Source of the DNA: Isoetes taiwanensis
Taxonomy: Eukaryota; Streptophyta; Lycopodiopsida; Isoetales; Isoetaceae
Direction: 5' to 3'
DNA length: 64,000 nucleotides
Assembly: GCA_021234155.1 (NCBI GenBank)
Contig: JAJEKV010000012.1
Coordinates: 9,700,448-9,764,447 of the forward strand
The position numbers were made by a program, and so were the translations under genes. This document shows, piece by piece, positions 1 to 11,922 of the stretch. Position 1 is the stretch's first letter; every line of letters begins with the position of its first letter. A model generated the notes under the pieces. The model saw nothing but the letters and a program-made list of their open reading frames with translations. It searched no databases and was not told where the DNA came from.

Positions 1-1460
1 TTTCGTATTTTTCACATATTTCCCTTGTTTTCGCATAGGTTCATGACAATTTCCATTGCCCTGCTCGATTTCTTTGGCAAATAAATTAGTCTTCAACTTA
101 GATGGGTTGGATTACCAACTTTTTGTCATGATTGCAACTCCAGACATTTTTCCTCCATGGTTTGTCAACATAAAGGCTAGGCCAAAATTGCAGATGGTGT
201 ATAGATTGATGGGAGAGCTTTGAAGTCAGCTAATATAGCCACCTCTATGGTTATAAGAGAAAATTTATATCCCATCAACTTTATTAAAAACCAGACTAAT
301 TGGTTGCCCTACTCTTCACGAAATAATATCGGTAATGATAACAGTTATGATGATGCTAGTCAAGCGCTTTCTCTGGGGGTTGAAGTGGACTATAATCAAT
401 GGCAATAAGAAAAGAATTCAAAGGAGAAGAGAATAGAGACAGAAACTTACACAAAAGGATACAACATGCTCTGGAAGTTCACAATGCAGTCTGGAATCAA
501 AATTAATCTTCTCAGGATTAATACTCATTCAGAGCAGCTAAGAGAGAATGAAGAATCCTTCATTATGGGAAATAAGGGAAAACGGGTGGATACTCCCATA
601 TCCTCAAGTATCCGGAATTTAAATATTCAAGAAGCAATCACAGATAGTGAAATAAATAAAAACATTGCATCAAACAATGTCAACTCTAGAACCAAGGTTA
701 TGTGTAACAATAAGTTTCGAGTTTTAACTGACATAAGTGATGAGTTTTGTGCAGATACTGAAGAGCCATTAACTCTCCACCAAGATTTACCATATGTCCT
801 CAGCACTGATCCTACAAATATTCACATACACCCCCATCCCTGCCTCTTATTGATTTGGCTAACCAACCTTCTATCCCCCAATATAATAATTCAGTTTCTG
901 AATTTGTTGCAAGGCAACTTTCTGAGTTACATGTGGACTTCAGTTTACATGAGGATATAAATGAGAAAGATATAACTACAGGCAAGAAGGTTAATTCGGA
1001 AGATGAGGCAACCCATTTGAAGGAAAGGAAAAAATAGGGAAAAATCAGTGGATGAGAATACAGGCAATATAGTGACAGGGACAACTTCCTCAAATTTGGC
1101 ACAAGAATATGTTGATGCTGATATAGTTCTATCCTCATTTGACAAGGACAAGGCGCATTACATAAACAATTCAGCAGTGGATGTTGCAGACAATCTTCTT
1201 GCCAGACAAGATCTAAACCATTGTATTTCTCAATTAATGGTAATAATCCACTTTCTCTTAATGATGTAGATAATATAATCCAAAATAACTGCTGTCAATC
1301 TAAATTTTGGGCCTGTCCTCATCTTCTAGATATTGATAGCTCTGATAAAGAAAATAATTGCTCATCAGTCATTAAGACTTGTGGTCAATTCTTATTCTTT
1401 TCTAACATAGCTTCTTCTAAGTCTAACCCAAAAAGGTCCAACTCAAAAAAAAGATTAAAT
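1..1460 (+). pseudogene. LINE copy 1: ORF1 (RNA-binding, gag-like) remnant
   Basis: The window opens inside an L1-type plant LINE. ORF1 proteins of such elements bind the element RNA. The frame is broken many times, with readable pieces at 164-190 (VNIKARPKL, resembling the DUF4283-type domain of plant LINE ORF1), 466-960 and 1040-1460. The piece near 697-726 (VMCNNKFRVL) parallels LLCSNRFKIL in ORF1 of the minus-strand LINE near 53.8 kb, which ties both copies to one family. The remainder is Ser/Asp/Asn-rich linker of low conservation. The true start lies left of the window. Many stops and frameshifts show an old copy. Confidence 0.6.
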
Positions 1461-1601
1461 TGAGGAGGCATTCGATATTGCTTGGCACCCCTGCTCTCCA
1501 TACTAGGCATCAATTTAAGAGAAACACTAGGAGCCAATCTAGAGGTTTAGTTTAGATTTCTTCCTTCTTCTTTCTGGATTTTCTCTCCCTTTTATCTGCT
1601 C

Positions 1602-2180
1602 ATGAAGATCATGAGATGGAATCTTAGGGGTATTAAGGGCCCTCTAAAGAGAAAAAGAGCCATCTTTAAGATTAGAGATTATCATGCTGGCATTATATTG
1701 TTGCAAGAATTAAGACTTCCTAATTTTGAATGCTCCAATCTTGCTGATTGGATTGGCCTTGGATGCTTCTATCTGGATTGATGCTACAAGCACCTCTGGT
1801 GGTCTTCGCATTTGGAAAAACCTTAATCGCACTCTCATATACAACAATCTAGTAAGCAGTGATCTATGCATCTACTGTTTCCAAAAAGAGAGAAACCTTA
1901 TGGTCTCAAATTAATACTTGGCTCCAGAATCATTACTCCTTATCTTGGATTATGGCAGGGGACTTCAATAACACCCCAAGTTGGGACTTAAAGGTTGGGA
2001 GAAACCTCAACATGTCTAGAATTGAAAAATTTTATTGGGATTGTTTACTTGATTCTTACATCTTTCTCACATCCCTCCTCTACAACAAAGTATTCATGGT
2101 CCAACAAGCAGAATGGTAATTCAAAAGTCTTTTGTGCCTTAGATAGATTCTATATCAACAATTCTGATCATTCATTCTAG
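1602..2180 (+). pseudogene. LINE copy 1: AP-like endonuclease domain remnant (start of ORF2)
   Basis: ORF2 begins at 1602 with MKIMRWNLRGIKGP, almost the same opening as the ORF2 at 52930 on the minus strand (MRILTWNLRGIKGP). An LLQELRLP segment follows, the family's E-containing motif. A GDFNNTP motif at 1958-1978 is the conserved metal-site region of apurinic-type LINE endonucleases, which nick target DNA to prime reverse transcription. Frames change at least at about 1740, 1860 and 2100, so no intact protein remains. The next piece (linker to RT) starts about 2185. Confidence 0.75.
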
Positions 2181-2184
2181 GATA

Positions 2185-2910
2185 ATAGCATAGTTTTTAG
2201 TGATGAGAGCACCTCTACCTCTGATCATCAGCCTCAATTTATAGAAACTAAGCATTTGCTGGGCATTAAAAGGGTAGATAATACTCCCTTCAAGCTTAAT
2301 TGCACCTTGCTTAGCGATAAGGATTTATGTAAGGATTTTAAATGTTTTTATACCAGTCTCCCTAGAGTCCAGGCTATAAATCCCGTGAGAGGTTTCTACT
2401 CAAATATTAAATCTTCTAAATCTTGGATTAAGCAATGATCTAAAGTTCACTATGATCTTAGGAAAATTGAGAAAAGAAATTACCTTCTTGAGATGAAATC
2501 TGTAAGGGTTCAACTTCAACCTGATCCTCTAAATCTTAACCTCCATTTGCAAGAAGGTATTCTTGAACATGCTATTAAAACTATGGAGGATTATGAGGCT
2601 AAAGAGGCAGCAATAAGAAGCAAAATCGAGTTTCATTCCAGTATAATTCTAAATTCTTTTTTAGAATTGCTAAGAATATGATGCTTAAGAGTCAGATCAC
2701 TACAATTAAGAATGATCAAGATATTAATCTTGAGTGTCCAAAAGATATTGCTGACTTCTTCCATTCCAGCTACTCTAATATTTTCTCTTCTCATTCTAAT
2801 GTCTCATGGACAGGTTCCCCAGCATCTGAATTTATTCAATTGATGAATTCCGTTCCTGATAATATCGTTGATCTATGGTCATTTGCAGTGTTCAACTTTA
2901 AATTCATATA
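2185..2910 (+). pseudogene. LINE copy 1: ORF2 linker between endonuclease and RT
   Basis: Broken coding sequence. TPFKLNCTLLSDKDLCKDF (from about 2282) aligns with TPFKFNTSLLQMKSFCQEF of the minus-strand LINE. EAKEAAIRSKIEF aligns with QVKGMALRSKIKM. SSYSNIFSSHSN corresponds to the segment just before RT. The reading is lost at about 2900 where the AT-rich insertion begins; RT resumes at about 5541. The region is helical and charged, as usual in this family, with no catalytic residues. Confidence 0.65.
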
Positions 2911-5540
2911 AAATCAATGGTACAAAATCTATTCGAACCCTTCCTAAGAGTTTATATATGGCAGTCATGGTCCACTAGAAAAATATCTAAAAATATATAT
3001 ACCTCCATTCTTGTAAGTTATGCTCTAGCAAACTCAGGGGGGTCAAGTACCAAAAGCTTCATGTTTACATAAAGTCAAACTGTCTCGACAAAACGATTTT
3101 TTCAAATTTTTTAATTACCATGATATTTTTCTAAACAACATAGGAAAAATGACACAAAATACTACATGTCAATCCGAAGTCTATGAAGAAAGATAGGGCC
3201 ATTCAAACATGACAGGGTCAAAACTGCTTTCTGCCTCCTCAGAACCAATTATAGTTCCCGGAAGGCAGTTGTAGTTTAAATACAACAACTTTTATAGGGA
3301 AATGCATTTTGAGCTAATATTTGACATATAAGCAATTGACAAGTTCCTCCATTCCATATAAATGTTGGCTGGCCTTGAACTTGATGTTTGGACTTTCACT
3401 TTTGATCTCAATTCTGAATAACTTGTAATAATGATTAATATTTTCCCATATAGAGCAAAACTTACTCTACGATGTCCTCCAAAAAATCATAGTATGAAAG
3501 TTCAAAATGATATGAAACCAATGAAAAACTAAGCTCATTAAAAATGCAAAAAACGTGGTCACAAGAAATCAAGAAAGGTTTCTGTACCTGAGCCCATTAC
3601 TGGTCCATAGGTCCATTTAAAATCAATAATTTCCTTATGTTAATTGATCTCAAGTTGAATTTTGAGACATGAATAGCTTCTGATTTACTTTAGTAATGAA
3701 AATATTTGTTGATCATAACCTTAAGATTTGGATTAAACTTTATAGCATCAAAATCAAATATGTCTTCCATGTTTATTCTAGATTTATGCCTCGAGACGCG
3801 GCTCAATTCTCAAAATGTCCCATGTTATGAAATCAATGCAAAAAAATTCAAAGAATAAGAATAAGAACGATTTTTTATCGTCCACTGAGACCAATCGGCC
3901 TATGGGATCCAGAGGGAGCACATCAAACTTATTACTGTCCGGGTTAGAAAAAATGTAAAAATATTAATCAAAGAAAAATATGGAAGTTTATGACTATAAA
4001 AAGTCAAGATAGATTGCTATGTGCAGTTTCACTTGTAGACCATTATTGATCCATAGGATTGGAAGTTTAAAAATTAATAGAGGCAACATCTTAATCAATT
4101 TTGATCTCAACCTTAGAATATAGTTTATGCGTACAATTCTCTATAGGATAAAATTAATTGGTTAGATGAGCTTGCATAGTTCGAGGGCAATGTTTAAGCA
4201 CAAACAACTGTGAATTTATGGGTACTATTCGCCAATTGAATCTACATGGACTTCCACTTACACCTTTCAAGATTATGTTATTAAAGGTAAGAAACCATGG
4301 TATCATTATGAGGACAAAATGGATAGGGCTAGTGAGATATATGCTCTATACAATTGGTCTAGTTATGGACCATAAATGGTTCATGCTTAATTATATTCAA
4401 ATCTTTCAAATAATACGTTATTTCAATATGAAAATAGAGAGTTGTAGTGCAAAGGAACGCCCGCATTCATGAAAAATGAAAGATGAGCTACTTGTAACAT
4501 TATCCCACTAAAACTCTAATGCTTTGTAGCAGCAATAGATATACCAGTTTTATACTAGTAGAAAATAACTATATTTCTCTGTAAGGTTTTGCAAGAAAGC
4601 CAAGGACCTGTATATATGTCCCTTGTCATATTTTGAACCATTTGGAAGGCTTATTTGGAGAAATATAGTGTGTTCTCTACAAAGCTGAGGAAGACGTATC
4701 AAAGATCATATAGTTCAATTTTTTATTCTTATATTTAAACTTCACGATCTTCACTTTCATTCATCAATGATGAATGAGCTGTAAATGATGAGTTTTTAGC
4801 CTATAATTTTGGAATTAACTCAAATTTTTAACCTCTAATGTGTTAATTCTATGGTTGTACATCATCTTTAAATCTAGTTAATTGCATGGTTAAACCCTAA
4901 TTACACTATATGCAAGTTGATAGAGTAATTTTCTAGGTAGATATAAGAAAAATGCATCATTCATTACCCTCGTGATACTTATAGGTGGTGATTTTGGAGC
5001 ATTTTAACATATAATTTTGTTCTAAATTCTATAACTTGATACAACTTATGAATACTCCAAAAAAACATAAGATTGTACTTCATATAGTTAAGAACCCATG
5101 GCCACAAGAATTAAGCTAAAGTTTGTAATAATAAGAGAGAAATAATTCCTAAACTACAAGCAGCATTTTTGAAGGCTTCCATGGATGTTAGATGATAGCA
5201 ACCAAAGCTGAAAACATACAAATCATAAATAGACAAATACTTCCAATTTTAGCAAGGTTTAGGCCTGTTTATGCTAGGAAAACCCAAGAATGCAGTTCTG
5301 GACTGTTGCAGAAACTGTCAAATTCTCTAATATTTGAACAATCACTACAACATATAGGTGAGTTCATTGGTCTTGAAATTCTCGAAGGTCATTAAGCATC
5401 AAGTAGAGATTGATATGGTGGTGATATATCTCGAAATTGAAACTTCTATTCTCAGATATATTGATTTAAGTGGTAGTGGGCCAATTGGACCAATTCTGAT
5501 TCATGGACCGGGAATGGTCCCTGGGACCACTCTAGTGTTA
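2911..5540. repeat. AT-rich inserted block splitting LINE copy 1
   Basis: About 2.6 kb separates the pre-RT linker from the RT of what is otherwise one LINE. No convincing gene is present. It contains at least two diverged copies of one segment, for example 3556-3680 and 4005-4130, sharing the order AAATCAAGA, then GTCCATAGG, then TTGATCTCAA, so it is partly a diverged tandem repeat with a period near 450 bp. A LINE-tail fragment of the 15-17 kb family lies at 3871-3955. Neither boundary shows a clear target duplication. Confidence 0.5.
3871..3955 (-). mobile_element. Tail-only copy of the GC-rich LINE family (copy 2)
   Basis: The + strand reads TTTTTTATCGTCCACTGAGA followed by CCAATCGGCCTATGGGATCC, then about 25 bases later TTATTACTGTCCGGGTTAG. 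This matches the 3' end of the minus-strand LINE at 15276-15360 in order and spacing. Just outside the tail is a short repeat of AAGAAT units (3852-3868), the place where the 15-kb copy has GGAA repeats. It is either a severely 5'-truncated LINE or a SINE that borrowed the tail. Confidence 0.55.
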
Positions 5541-6468
5541 AAAGCCTGGCCAAAGGAAAGAGCCCTGGACCATCTTGCCTCCAGAATTTTACCTTCAATT
5601 TTGGGATGAATTAAAAGGGGATCTCATTCATATGGTTCAAGGTTTTTGGCATACCACTCGCTTGCATCCAGCAATTGCCTCGGGCCTAATTTCTCTCATC
5701 CCTAAAGTGGACAATCCAGTCTCTTTTAGTGATTGGAGACCAATTTCTTTGACCAATTCTACTTATAAGATCTATGCCAAAATCCTTGCTAATCGAATCA
5801 AAGTCTTTTTACAAAAGAATATTAGCTTAAATCAATCTGCTTTTCTACCAAACAGATTTATTATATACAATTATATTGCTGCCATGGAGGGGATGCATTG
5901 GGCAAAAATATCAAATCAAAACTGTGTTCTTCTGAAACTAGATTTTTCGAAAGCATTTGATGCTGTCAAATGGGACTTTCTAGAATTAGCCCTCAAATAT
6001 ATTGGCCTTCCTACTAAATTAATTGATTTAATGATTGAACTCAATTCTAGAGCTCAGTCTCCTATTATGGTCAATGGTTCTCCAAGAAAGTTCTTTCCTC
6101 TTCAAAAGGGAGTGAGGCAAGGATGCGCTCTTACTTCTTACCTATTCATTATAGTTGTTTACCAGCTTATAAAAGCCATTCTGCACCATCAAAACATAGG
6201 AAATCCCAGAGGTTTAACAACGCCTGATAATGTCAATCAATTGACATTACTTGAGTATGTTGATGACTCCTTTAGTTTCTTAAATAATCACATCAGTAAT
6301 ATTGAATTCTTTTTAAAGCTTATTAATGGCTCCATTGCAACTTCGGGGATTTTCCTAAACTTGAATAAATGTGTCATTATTGGTAATAATAATCAGCCTA
6401 ATATATTGGGGATTAAATGCATACCTGCTAACCAAACCATTATGAAAATTTCTGTTGAGAGAATTCTT
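5541..6468 (+). pseudogene. LINE copy 1: reverse transcriptase domain, degenerate
   Basis: This enzyme domain copies element RNA into DNA at the nicked target. KGKSPG (5551-5568) corresponds to HGKSPG of the minus-strand copy and is followed by a one-base frameshift before PPEFYLQFWDEL. The continuous frame then carries SDWRPISLTN, LNQSAFLPNR, LLKLDFSKAFDAVKWDFLE, the RQGCALTSYLF block, and YVDD at 6255-6266 in place of the usual YADD. The frame stays open to about 6531, but its last residues come from the inverted-repeat element entering at 6469. The C-terminal half of ORF2 (zinc-knuckle region) is missing from this copy. Confidence 0.85.
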
Positions 6469-6685
6469 CAATGGGAAAAAACAAATGGGCGAGAAATTTG
6501 CCTGTTTTTTCTTCTTATAACTTTCCGGTAGGTCCTCACTGGCGGTGCTGCTTGCAGGGGATGGTAGAATAGCCAGAGACGAGGTGCAAATCAGGCGGAG
6601 GCGAGGTCCATATCAGGTGGAAGTTTCACCTTAAAAAAAACCTGTTGTTTAGGGGCGAAATTTCTCGCCCCCTTTCTTCCCATTG
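6469..6685. mobile_element. MITE-like element with about 33-bp inverted repeats
   Basis: The left end CAATGGGAAAAAACAAATGG (then GCGAGAAATTTGCC) is matched, in inverse orientation, by the right end, whose reverse complement begins CAATGGGAAGAAAGGGGGCG (then AGAAATTTCGCC). The 217-bp unit has no coding capacity and interrupts the LINE reading frame. Inside are two imperfect copies of a 24-bp segment starting GAGGTGCAAATCAGG and GAGGTCCATATCAGG (about 6581-6625). A target duplication is not obvious, so the superfamily is unassigned. Confidence 0.55.
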
Positions 6686-7124
6686 AGTGCAATGTCTCCA
6701 TAGTCATTGAGCCATGCAAGAGGAATTCCATCAATAGTTTTTGCTGGTTTCTACGAGCCTATCATGAGAATGTGCCTTTCATATATCTAAGAGCTTAGAC
6801 TAAATAGAAAATGCTCAAAAGAACTATGTTAATATACTAGAACTTTCTAAAGAATTGCCTCTGGCCTTCCCAAATCTTGCATGCCTTTCGAATTGCTCTA
6901 AAAAGAAAATTATGCACAGTTTAAGGATTCGTAGAACTCGATGAATTTTGTTTTTTTCATCTTTTAGTCTAATTTACCATATACTAGAGCTACTACAAGC
7001 TATAAGATGGTGGATATCTCAGATGTAACAAAATAACCACATCTTCAAAATGTCCCAATGGTTTTTACTAAAAATCAAAATAAGATAATTATGTGTATCA
7101 TTAATATTGTTCAAGGACAAACGG
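6686..7124. other. Intergenic, 3' flank of the B-box gene
   Basis: AT-rich sequence with no supported coding region. The part nearest 7124 is downstream of the B-box gene stop and probably includes its 3' UTR; no sharp polyadenylation signal was identified. Confidence 0.4.
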
Positions 7125-7809
7125 CTATAGAGTCCTAAAGTTATTCATTTCCTCATAATCAAAATTCCATAACTGATCAGTTGGAGCATTGCTATCCTGC
7201 AATCAATCAATAAACAACAATTTAGAGTGTTACAAGAAAGGATCTTCTTTTTAGAAGAATAAGAAACAAGAGGGGGAGGAGGAATTACCTGGGATGGGGA
7301 CAAGGGTAGCATGGAAGGTAAATGATTAAGTGTCGTGGAAGGGCCAATCTCCTCCCTGTGTTCTCTCGAGAGGGATTTCAAGGCGACTTGAAAACCAGAA
7401 ATGAAGATCCTACAATGATTTCTAAATACTGAACATGTGGGATGAGTTGACATATCACAAACTCCACACAACAACTTCCTCTCGTTCACGCAAAAAATGT
7501 TCCCTTTACTTTCCTGCAAAAAACGAAGAAAAAGAACAAGAACAAGCTAAATGAATTAAAAAAAAAAATGTACCTAAAAGTATTAATATATAAAATATAT
7601 ACCTGACATTGCTCACACTTGGGGTCTGGCTCGTCAAAAATAAAAGGCACCCTCTTATGGTTCCTCCCTGCCTCTGAATTGTGTAATCTTTTATCGCACT
7701 CTTGGCACATTGTTTCCTCTTCATCGCAACATATTAACACCGATACTCCCACCTTACATTTGTTGCATGCAACTCCCATCTTTGAACCCTTCGATTTTGA
7801 TCCTTCCAT
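7125..7809 (-). CDS. Double B-box zinc-finger protein, BBX/STO-like (three exons)
   Basis: Exons on the - strand are 7809-7603, 7513-7289 and 7196-7125, with GT-AG introns, all phase 0, giving 167 residues. Exon 1 encodes B-box 1 (C15, C18, C27, E30, C35, C38, D39, H43, H51). Exon 2 completes B-box 2, whose first CxxC (C65, C68) ends exon 1; its later ligands include C77, E80, C85, C88, D89, H93 and H102. Exon 3 gives the tail, ending WNFDYEEMNNFRTL. Plant double B-box proteins are nuclear regulators of light and circadian responses that bind partners such as HY5 and COP1; that role here is inferred from family. The start could instead be M11 (7779), next to the first finger, or an upstream in-frame ATG at 7839. 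At 167 residues it is shorter than Arabidopsis STO/BBX24. No CCT domain is seen. Both fingers keep their ligands, so the gene is probably functional. Confidence 0.8.
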
Positions 7810-10800
7810 CTCATGCCGCCTTCTTTGAAAATCGTGCACTTAAAACACTCATCTACAACAAATCTTACAAGTTGGTCCTTGCAAATGGCCCCCTTGAAAA
7901 AAAGCTAACTCCTATGGCGCCAAAACGTAAAGATGCCTTTCGTACTTGAGGGAGTATAAAGGGCAATTCCTTACTTATTACCAAAGGACAATAAATACCT
8001 TACTTTTATCATTCTATCCTACAGTGATACAAATAAACATGAGTACTCACCAAAGAAGCTTTCACAAATAAACATGAGTAGCTTTCACGAAATGCAAATG
8101 GGCAACATGATAAAGTTAAAGCATGATGGAGAAATATTGTCGAGGCAAACAACAAGTTGGTACCAAACATGAATGAAAAGATAAATGCATTGGTTCTTCT
8201 TAACATTCGAGAAGATACTAATTGTTATGAATATAAGTTGAAAGAAGCCCATTGAGTAGGAGTACAAAATGCAAATCTCATTCAATATAATTTAATGGTA
8301 TTTGTGGGGTTTCTAGTTTGCTTCCCAAGGAAGAACAACTATGTCACACATGTTGACATCATTATGTAGAAGTCGACATGATAAGAAAGCTACTAAATGG
8401 AAAGCATGGTGGGAATATAAGAAGGGGTTCTAGAAAATCACTTGATGGACACTAAGAAGGTAGAGATCATCTTGCCCTAACCAATTAAGACATAAAAGGC
8501 TGGCCTACTGAGACAAGATCATGGGGAGGAGAGAGGTTAGGTAACAAGGCCAAAGGATAAATGGCTGATGAGAAGTGACAAAATAGTTGTACGAGAAAGT
8601 CAAAATTATAAAGAAGAAACTTCTTTGGACTACACTAAAAAATAAAGTGGTGGGTGAAGGGACAACACTTTAAAGGCAAGTTGTTTCATTTTAAATCAAG
8701 CCATAACTACACGACATGGTGCAAGTGGACCTGGACTAAGTAGTAAGTTCGTTCTATGATATTCCATAAATGGTCAACGTAGCTACAGGAAACGAGTCAA
8801 TGTCATCCTCCTACAGTAATATTTTAGTGGTTTCGTAGGTAGAATGTCGTATTCCAAATGCACTTGTAAACTATTCATACATTAATTTCTTGATTTCAAG
8901 TGACTCTAGAAGTAAATATGTGTATGGGGTTATCCTCCACCATACCAATTAATATGCGTTTTTTTCAATTGCATTAAGATCATCACAAGAAAAGCACTTA
9001 AAAGAAGTATTTTCCTACAATGAAGCACTGTTTCGTTTGTGAGAATCAAGGTGCTGATGAAGCAACTCTAGGAGGAGGATTGGAAAAGGGGACCTTTCTT
9101 ATAATGGAATATTCATGGTTACATATCCAGTACCTACGCTTCTGTTAAAATTCCCGTTGTGGAACATAAACCTTGTCTTTGTCTAATCTGTATACCTCCA
9201 GCACAAAGCACTCAGTTACTTGTATAAAGGTGGTCCACAATAGAAAACCCCTATGAATTTCAAGGATCAATCATCATCATCATCAAACTTGAAACTTTAC
9301 CTATTTTTTGGTTGGGGGTGATTTCTAGCTAGTCTAGGAGATACTTCATTCCAGTTGGATCTCGAAAAGCGGGTCCTAACCTGCAGAATATTGTGTTAGT
9401 TGCTTAGCATGTTGCATGCCCTGGTCCCAGAAACGTCCACATCACTCTTCACATGGTATAATGCTTTTATCAAAGAAATTAAGATCGAACACATATCTGC
9501 TTCTTGATGCACACTAGTTAAATAGTTGTGCATCTCAATTGCCTGCATGCCTCGTAATCTATGTACATTCTTTGTGACTTCTGTCACTTTCTGGTCGGCT
9601 TTCAATTTCGTTCATAACTCCTTTGAACCAATCAAATGATCCATGTTCCCTTGTAACCCAATAAGAATAAGCATTTGTAGGGAATTATACTTGGTGTTTC
9701 TTGAGTCCAGTGCTTGGTGTAGTGGAAGAAATTGTCTGGAAGTGGCAATATGTATAACAGATCAGAACAACAAATAAATAAAATGTTGCATTTACAACTC
9801 AACACATAAAGGCCCCCTATTAAACATCCATAGACGAGCTATTAATATCACTAGAAACATTGGGAGAATTCCTTTACAAGAAGGTTTTGTGGAAAACCTT
9901 GGTGAACATCGGAGAGGTACAAACAACTATTTTTTGGTTCTAACTAACCCTGGGATATCTGGGGGAACCATACATAGCTGCTTAGTCTTGGGCACATATA
10001 GACTTCCAAGGTAAAAAACTGGAAGACTTAAATATTACTAACACTCAGCAGCTGATACAGCTAAATTGTAATTAGAAGAAGCCAAAGGGTCAAACTGTTT
10101 GTGGATTTTTGTGCATATACCAGATTTACTTTACGTGCTCCAACTTATTTTGCTACTATTTAGGTCTGGATAGCTATGTGTTCGGCATCAATGTTTCACA
10201 AGGCAAATACAAAAGGTAAAAGAAAGAATCGACTTCATGATTGTTAAAGAACTGAATACAGGGAGTGCAAAGCGATTCTGTAGCACGCCAGAAGTACAGA
10301 GAGTGGCCAGCTAAACGCGTTTGTTCAAATAAAAAATGACGAATTCAATATTGACAAACTGGACTAGGGTTCAATACTTGAACTGCTTAGAATGTCAAAC
10401 ATCAAGTTCTTGTTTGGCATGGGGAATCTTGACTCAGGCATCAATCATTAACAAGAGCTAATGATTCCAACAAAATAAAATACAGAACATATCACAGGTC
10501 AAAACAATCACAGCCCCTGGATAAAAGACGCATTCATGCACCTGTGAAAGAGGGAACACATGTGATACATGAACATCAATGTATCCCTTTGCCAGCCCAC
10601 AAAAAGTTGCTTAAAATACTTATTAATGACCTCTGGCTGTTGTTGCTTGTAACTTCCCCAGTATAGTTCATGAACTGTCCAGTTCTGTTAAGATATCATA
10701 ATGCTCAGACTTGGAAAACAAGCATGATTAACTGAGAAAATTTAGTTAGATCTGAGCTAGAGGAAAAAGTAACCTTGACAAGGATAATATTTGCAGGTCA

Positions 10801-11332
10801 ATCATGAGGGTCTAAAAAGGCGATAGATCACAGCCTCACATTGTTCTTGGTTCAGAACTAAATGTAAACCTAATTCCACATCTAGAAGCAGCAACAGCTT
10901 CAGCATCAGAAGCACATGATGACATTCCTCTTATATTGATGCCACACAGATGCCTTTTTCTCGATCAAGCTCTTAGCAGACAGGAATCAGTGGTTAGAGA
11001 AGCGGAGAAATGGGCTATAAAGACTCACCTTTACTCGTGGCCACGTTGCAAGCCGTTTGTTTTGAAGCTGTCTAGCGGTCGGGCAAGACAGTCCCAGTGG
11101 CAGAATCGAAGTGGTGGAAGTATACTTGATGATTCACCAGAAGTTCGTTGATGGATATGCAGGATCTTTATGCATGTGTGCACTTACCTCCAGCCAGATC
11201 TTGGAGGTCTGCACACAGGCTTCAATATGGTAGTCAAATTAATATTGTCGCCAATGGTTTTAAGTGCAATTGGTTAAAAAGGTCGTCCTTGCTTTTTCCA
11301 GTCTTTTTATATGCTCATGGCAGTCCATAAGA
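7810..11332. other. Spacer with no supported gene
   Basis: About 3.5 kb of AT-rich DNA. Short open frames exist (for example 8009-8285 minus and 10936-11151 plus), but none shows domain motifs, splice signals with continuing frames, or biased composition. The first 150 bases left of the B-box start hold the promoter of that gene, without a clear TATA box. Confidence 0.4.
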
Positions 11333-11518
11333 CTAAAGTGCGCTAAGATATTTCGCAAAAACATTGCACGAGCCTGCATGACAATCTCCATACATAGTAA
11401 CAATCATATCTCCTACGACAAAATTTAACTCCACTCTGAACCACATAGACATGCACAAGTTTACAGTTGTCAAAGGTTCTAGGTTAACACATGCGTTTAA
11501 TGCATGGACATAGCTCAT
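11333..11518 (-). pseudogene. PPR-like fragment
   Basis: A 61-residue open frame reads YVHALNACVNLEPL, then a gap, then DMIVTMYGDCHAG and NVFAKYL. This follows the L/S-type PPR rhythm (SALNACANLEAL, then VGNALVTMYGKCG, then VF) known from plant PPR proteins. No adjoining repeats were found on either side, so this is an isolated, decayed scrap. PPR proteins bind organelle RNA; no function is likely for this piece. Confidence 0.4.
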
Positions 11519-11851
11519 CTCTTCCAGAATTGAATCATCTCACCTAGATTGTTGAAATTGGCAGAGAACTTGATCATGACAATTAGCTTGAGCATACCAG
11601 ATATGGTGGCCGCCTTTGACCTATCTTGCAGTCATTTAAAAAGAAACAATGCATCCTTCATAACCATATGCAATGAGATCATTGACCAAGTCAAAACTGA
11701 ACCTTCTAACTGCATATATAGCATAATAACATGGGGTTTCATGGGGATTTGATATAGATATAATTCCTGAAACCATAAACTATATCCCAAAAATAATTGA
11801 ATGAGTTATTAAAAAAAAAAACATAAATCTAAGATAAAAAAACAATCACGT

Positions 11852-11922
11852 TAGCTCACTGGTTAAATTGGTTAAAGTAGTCTTAGTAGAACAATGAGTT
11901 ATTTTGATAGAGGTTCGAGCCC
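11852..11922 (+). mobile_element. tRNA-like internal promoter, possible SINE head
   Basis: TAGCTCACTGG (11852-11862) fits an A box and GGTTCGAGCCC (11912-11922) fits a B box of RNA polymerase III tRNA promoters, spaced about 50 bp. No cloverleaf closes around them, so a functional tRNA is not supported; a tRNA-derived SINE head is the better reading. An A-rich stretch lies upstream (11810-11850). Confidence 0.4.

Noticed and set aside
11852-11922. Functional tRNA gene
   Set aside because: A and B boxes exist, but no acceptor, D or anticodon stems pair around them.
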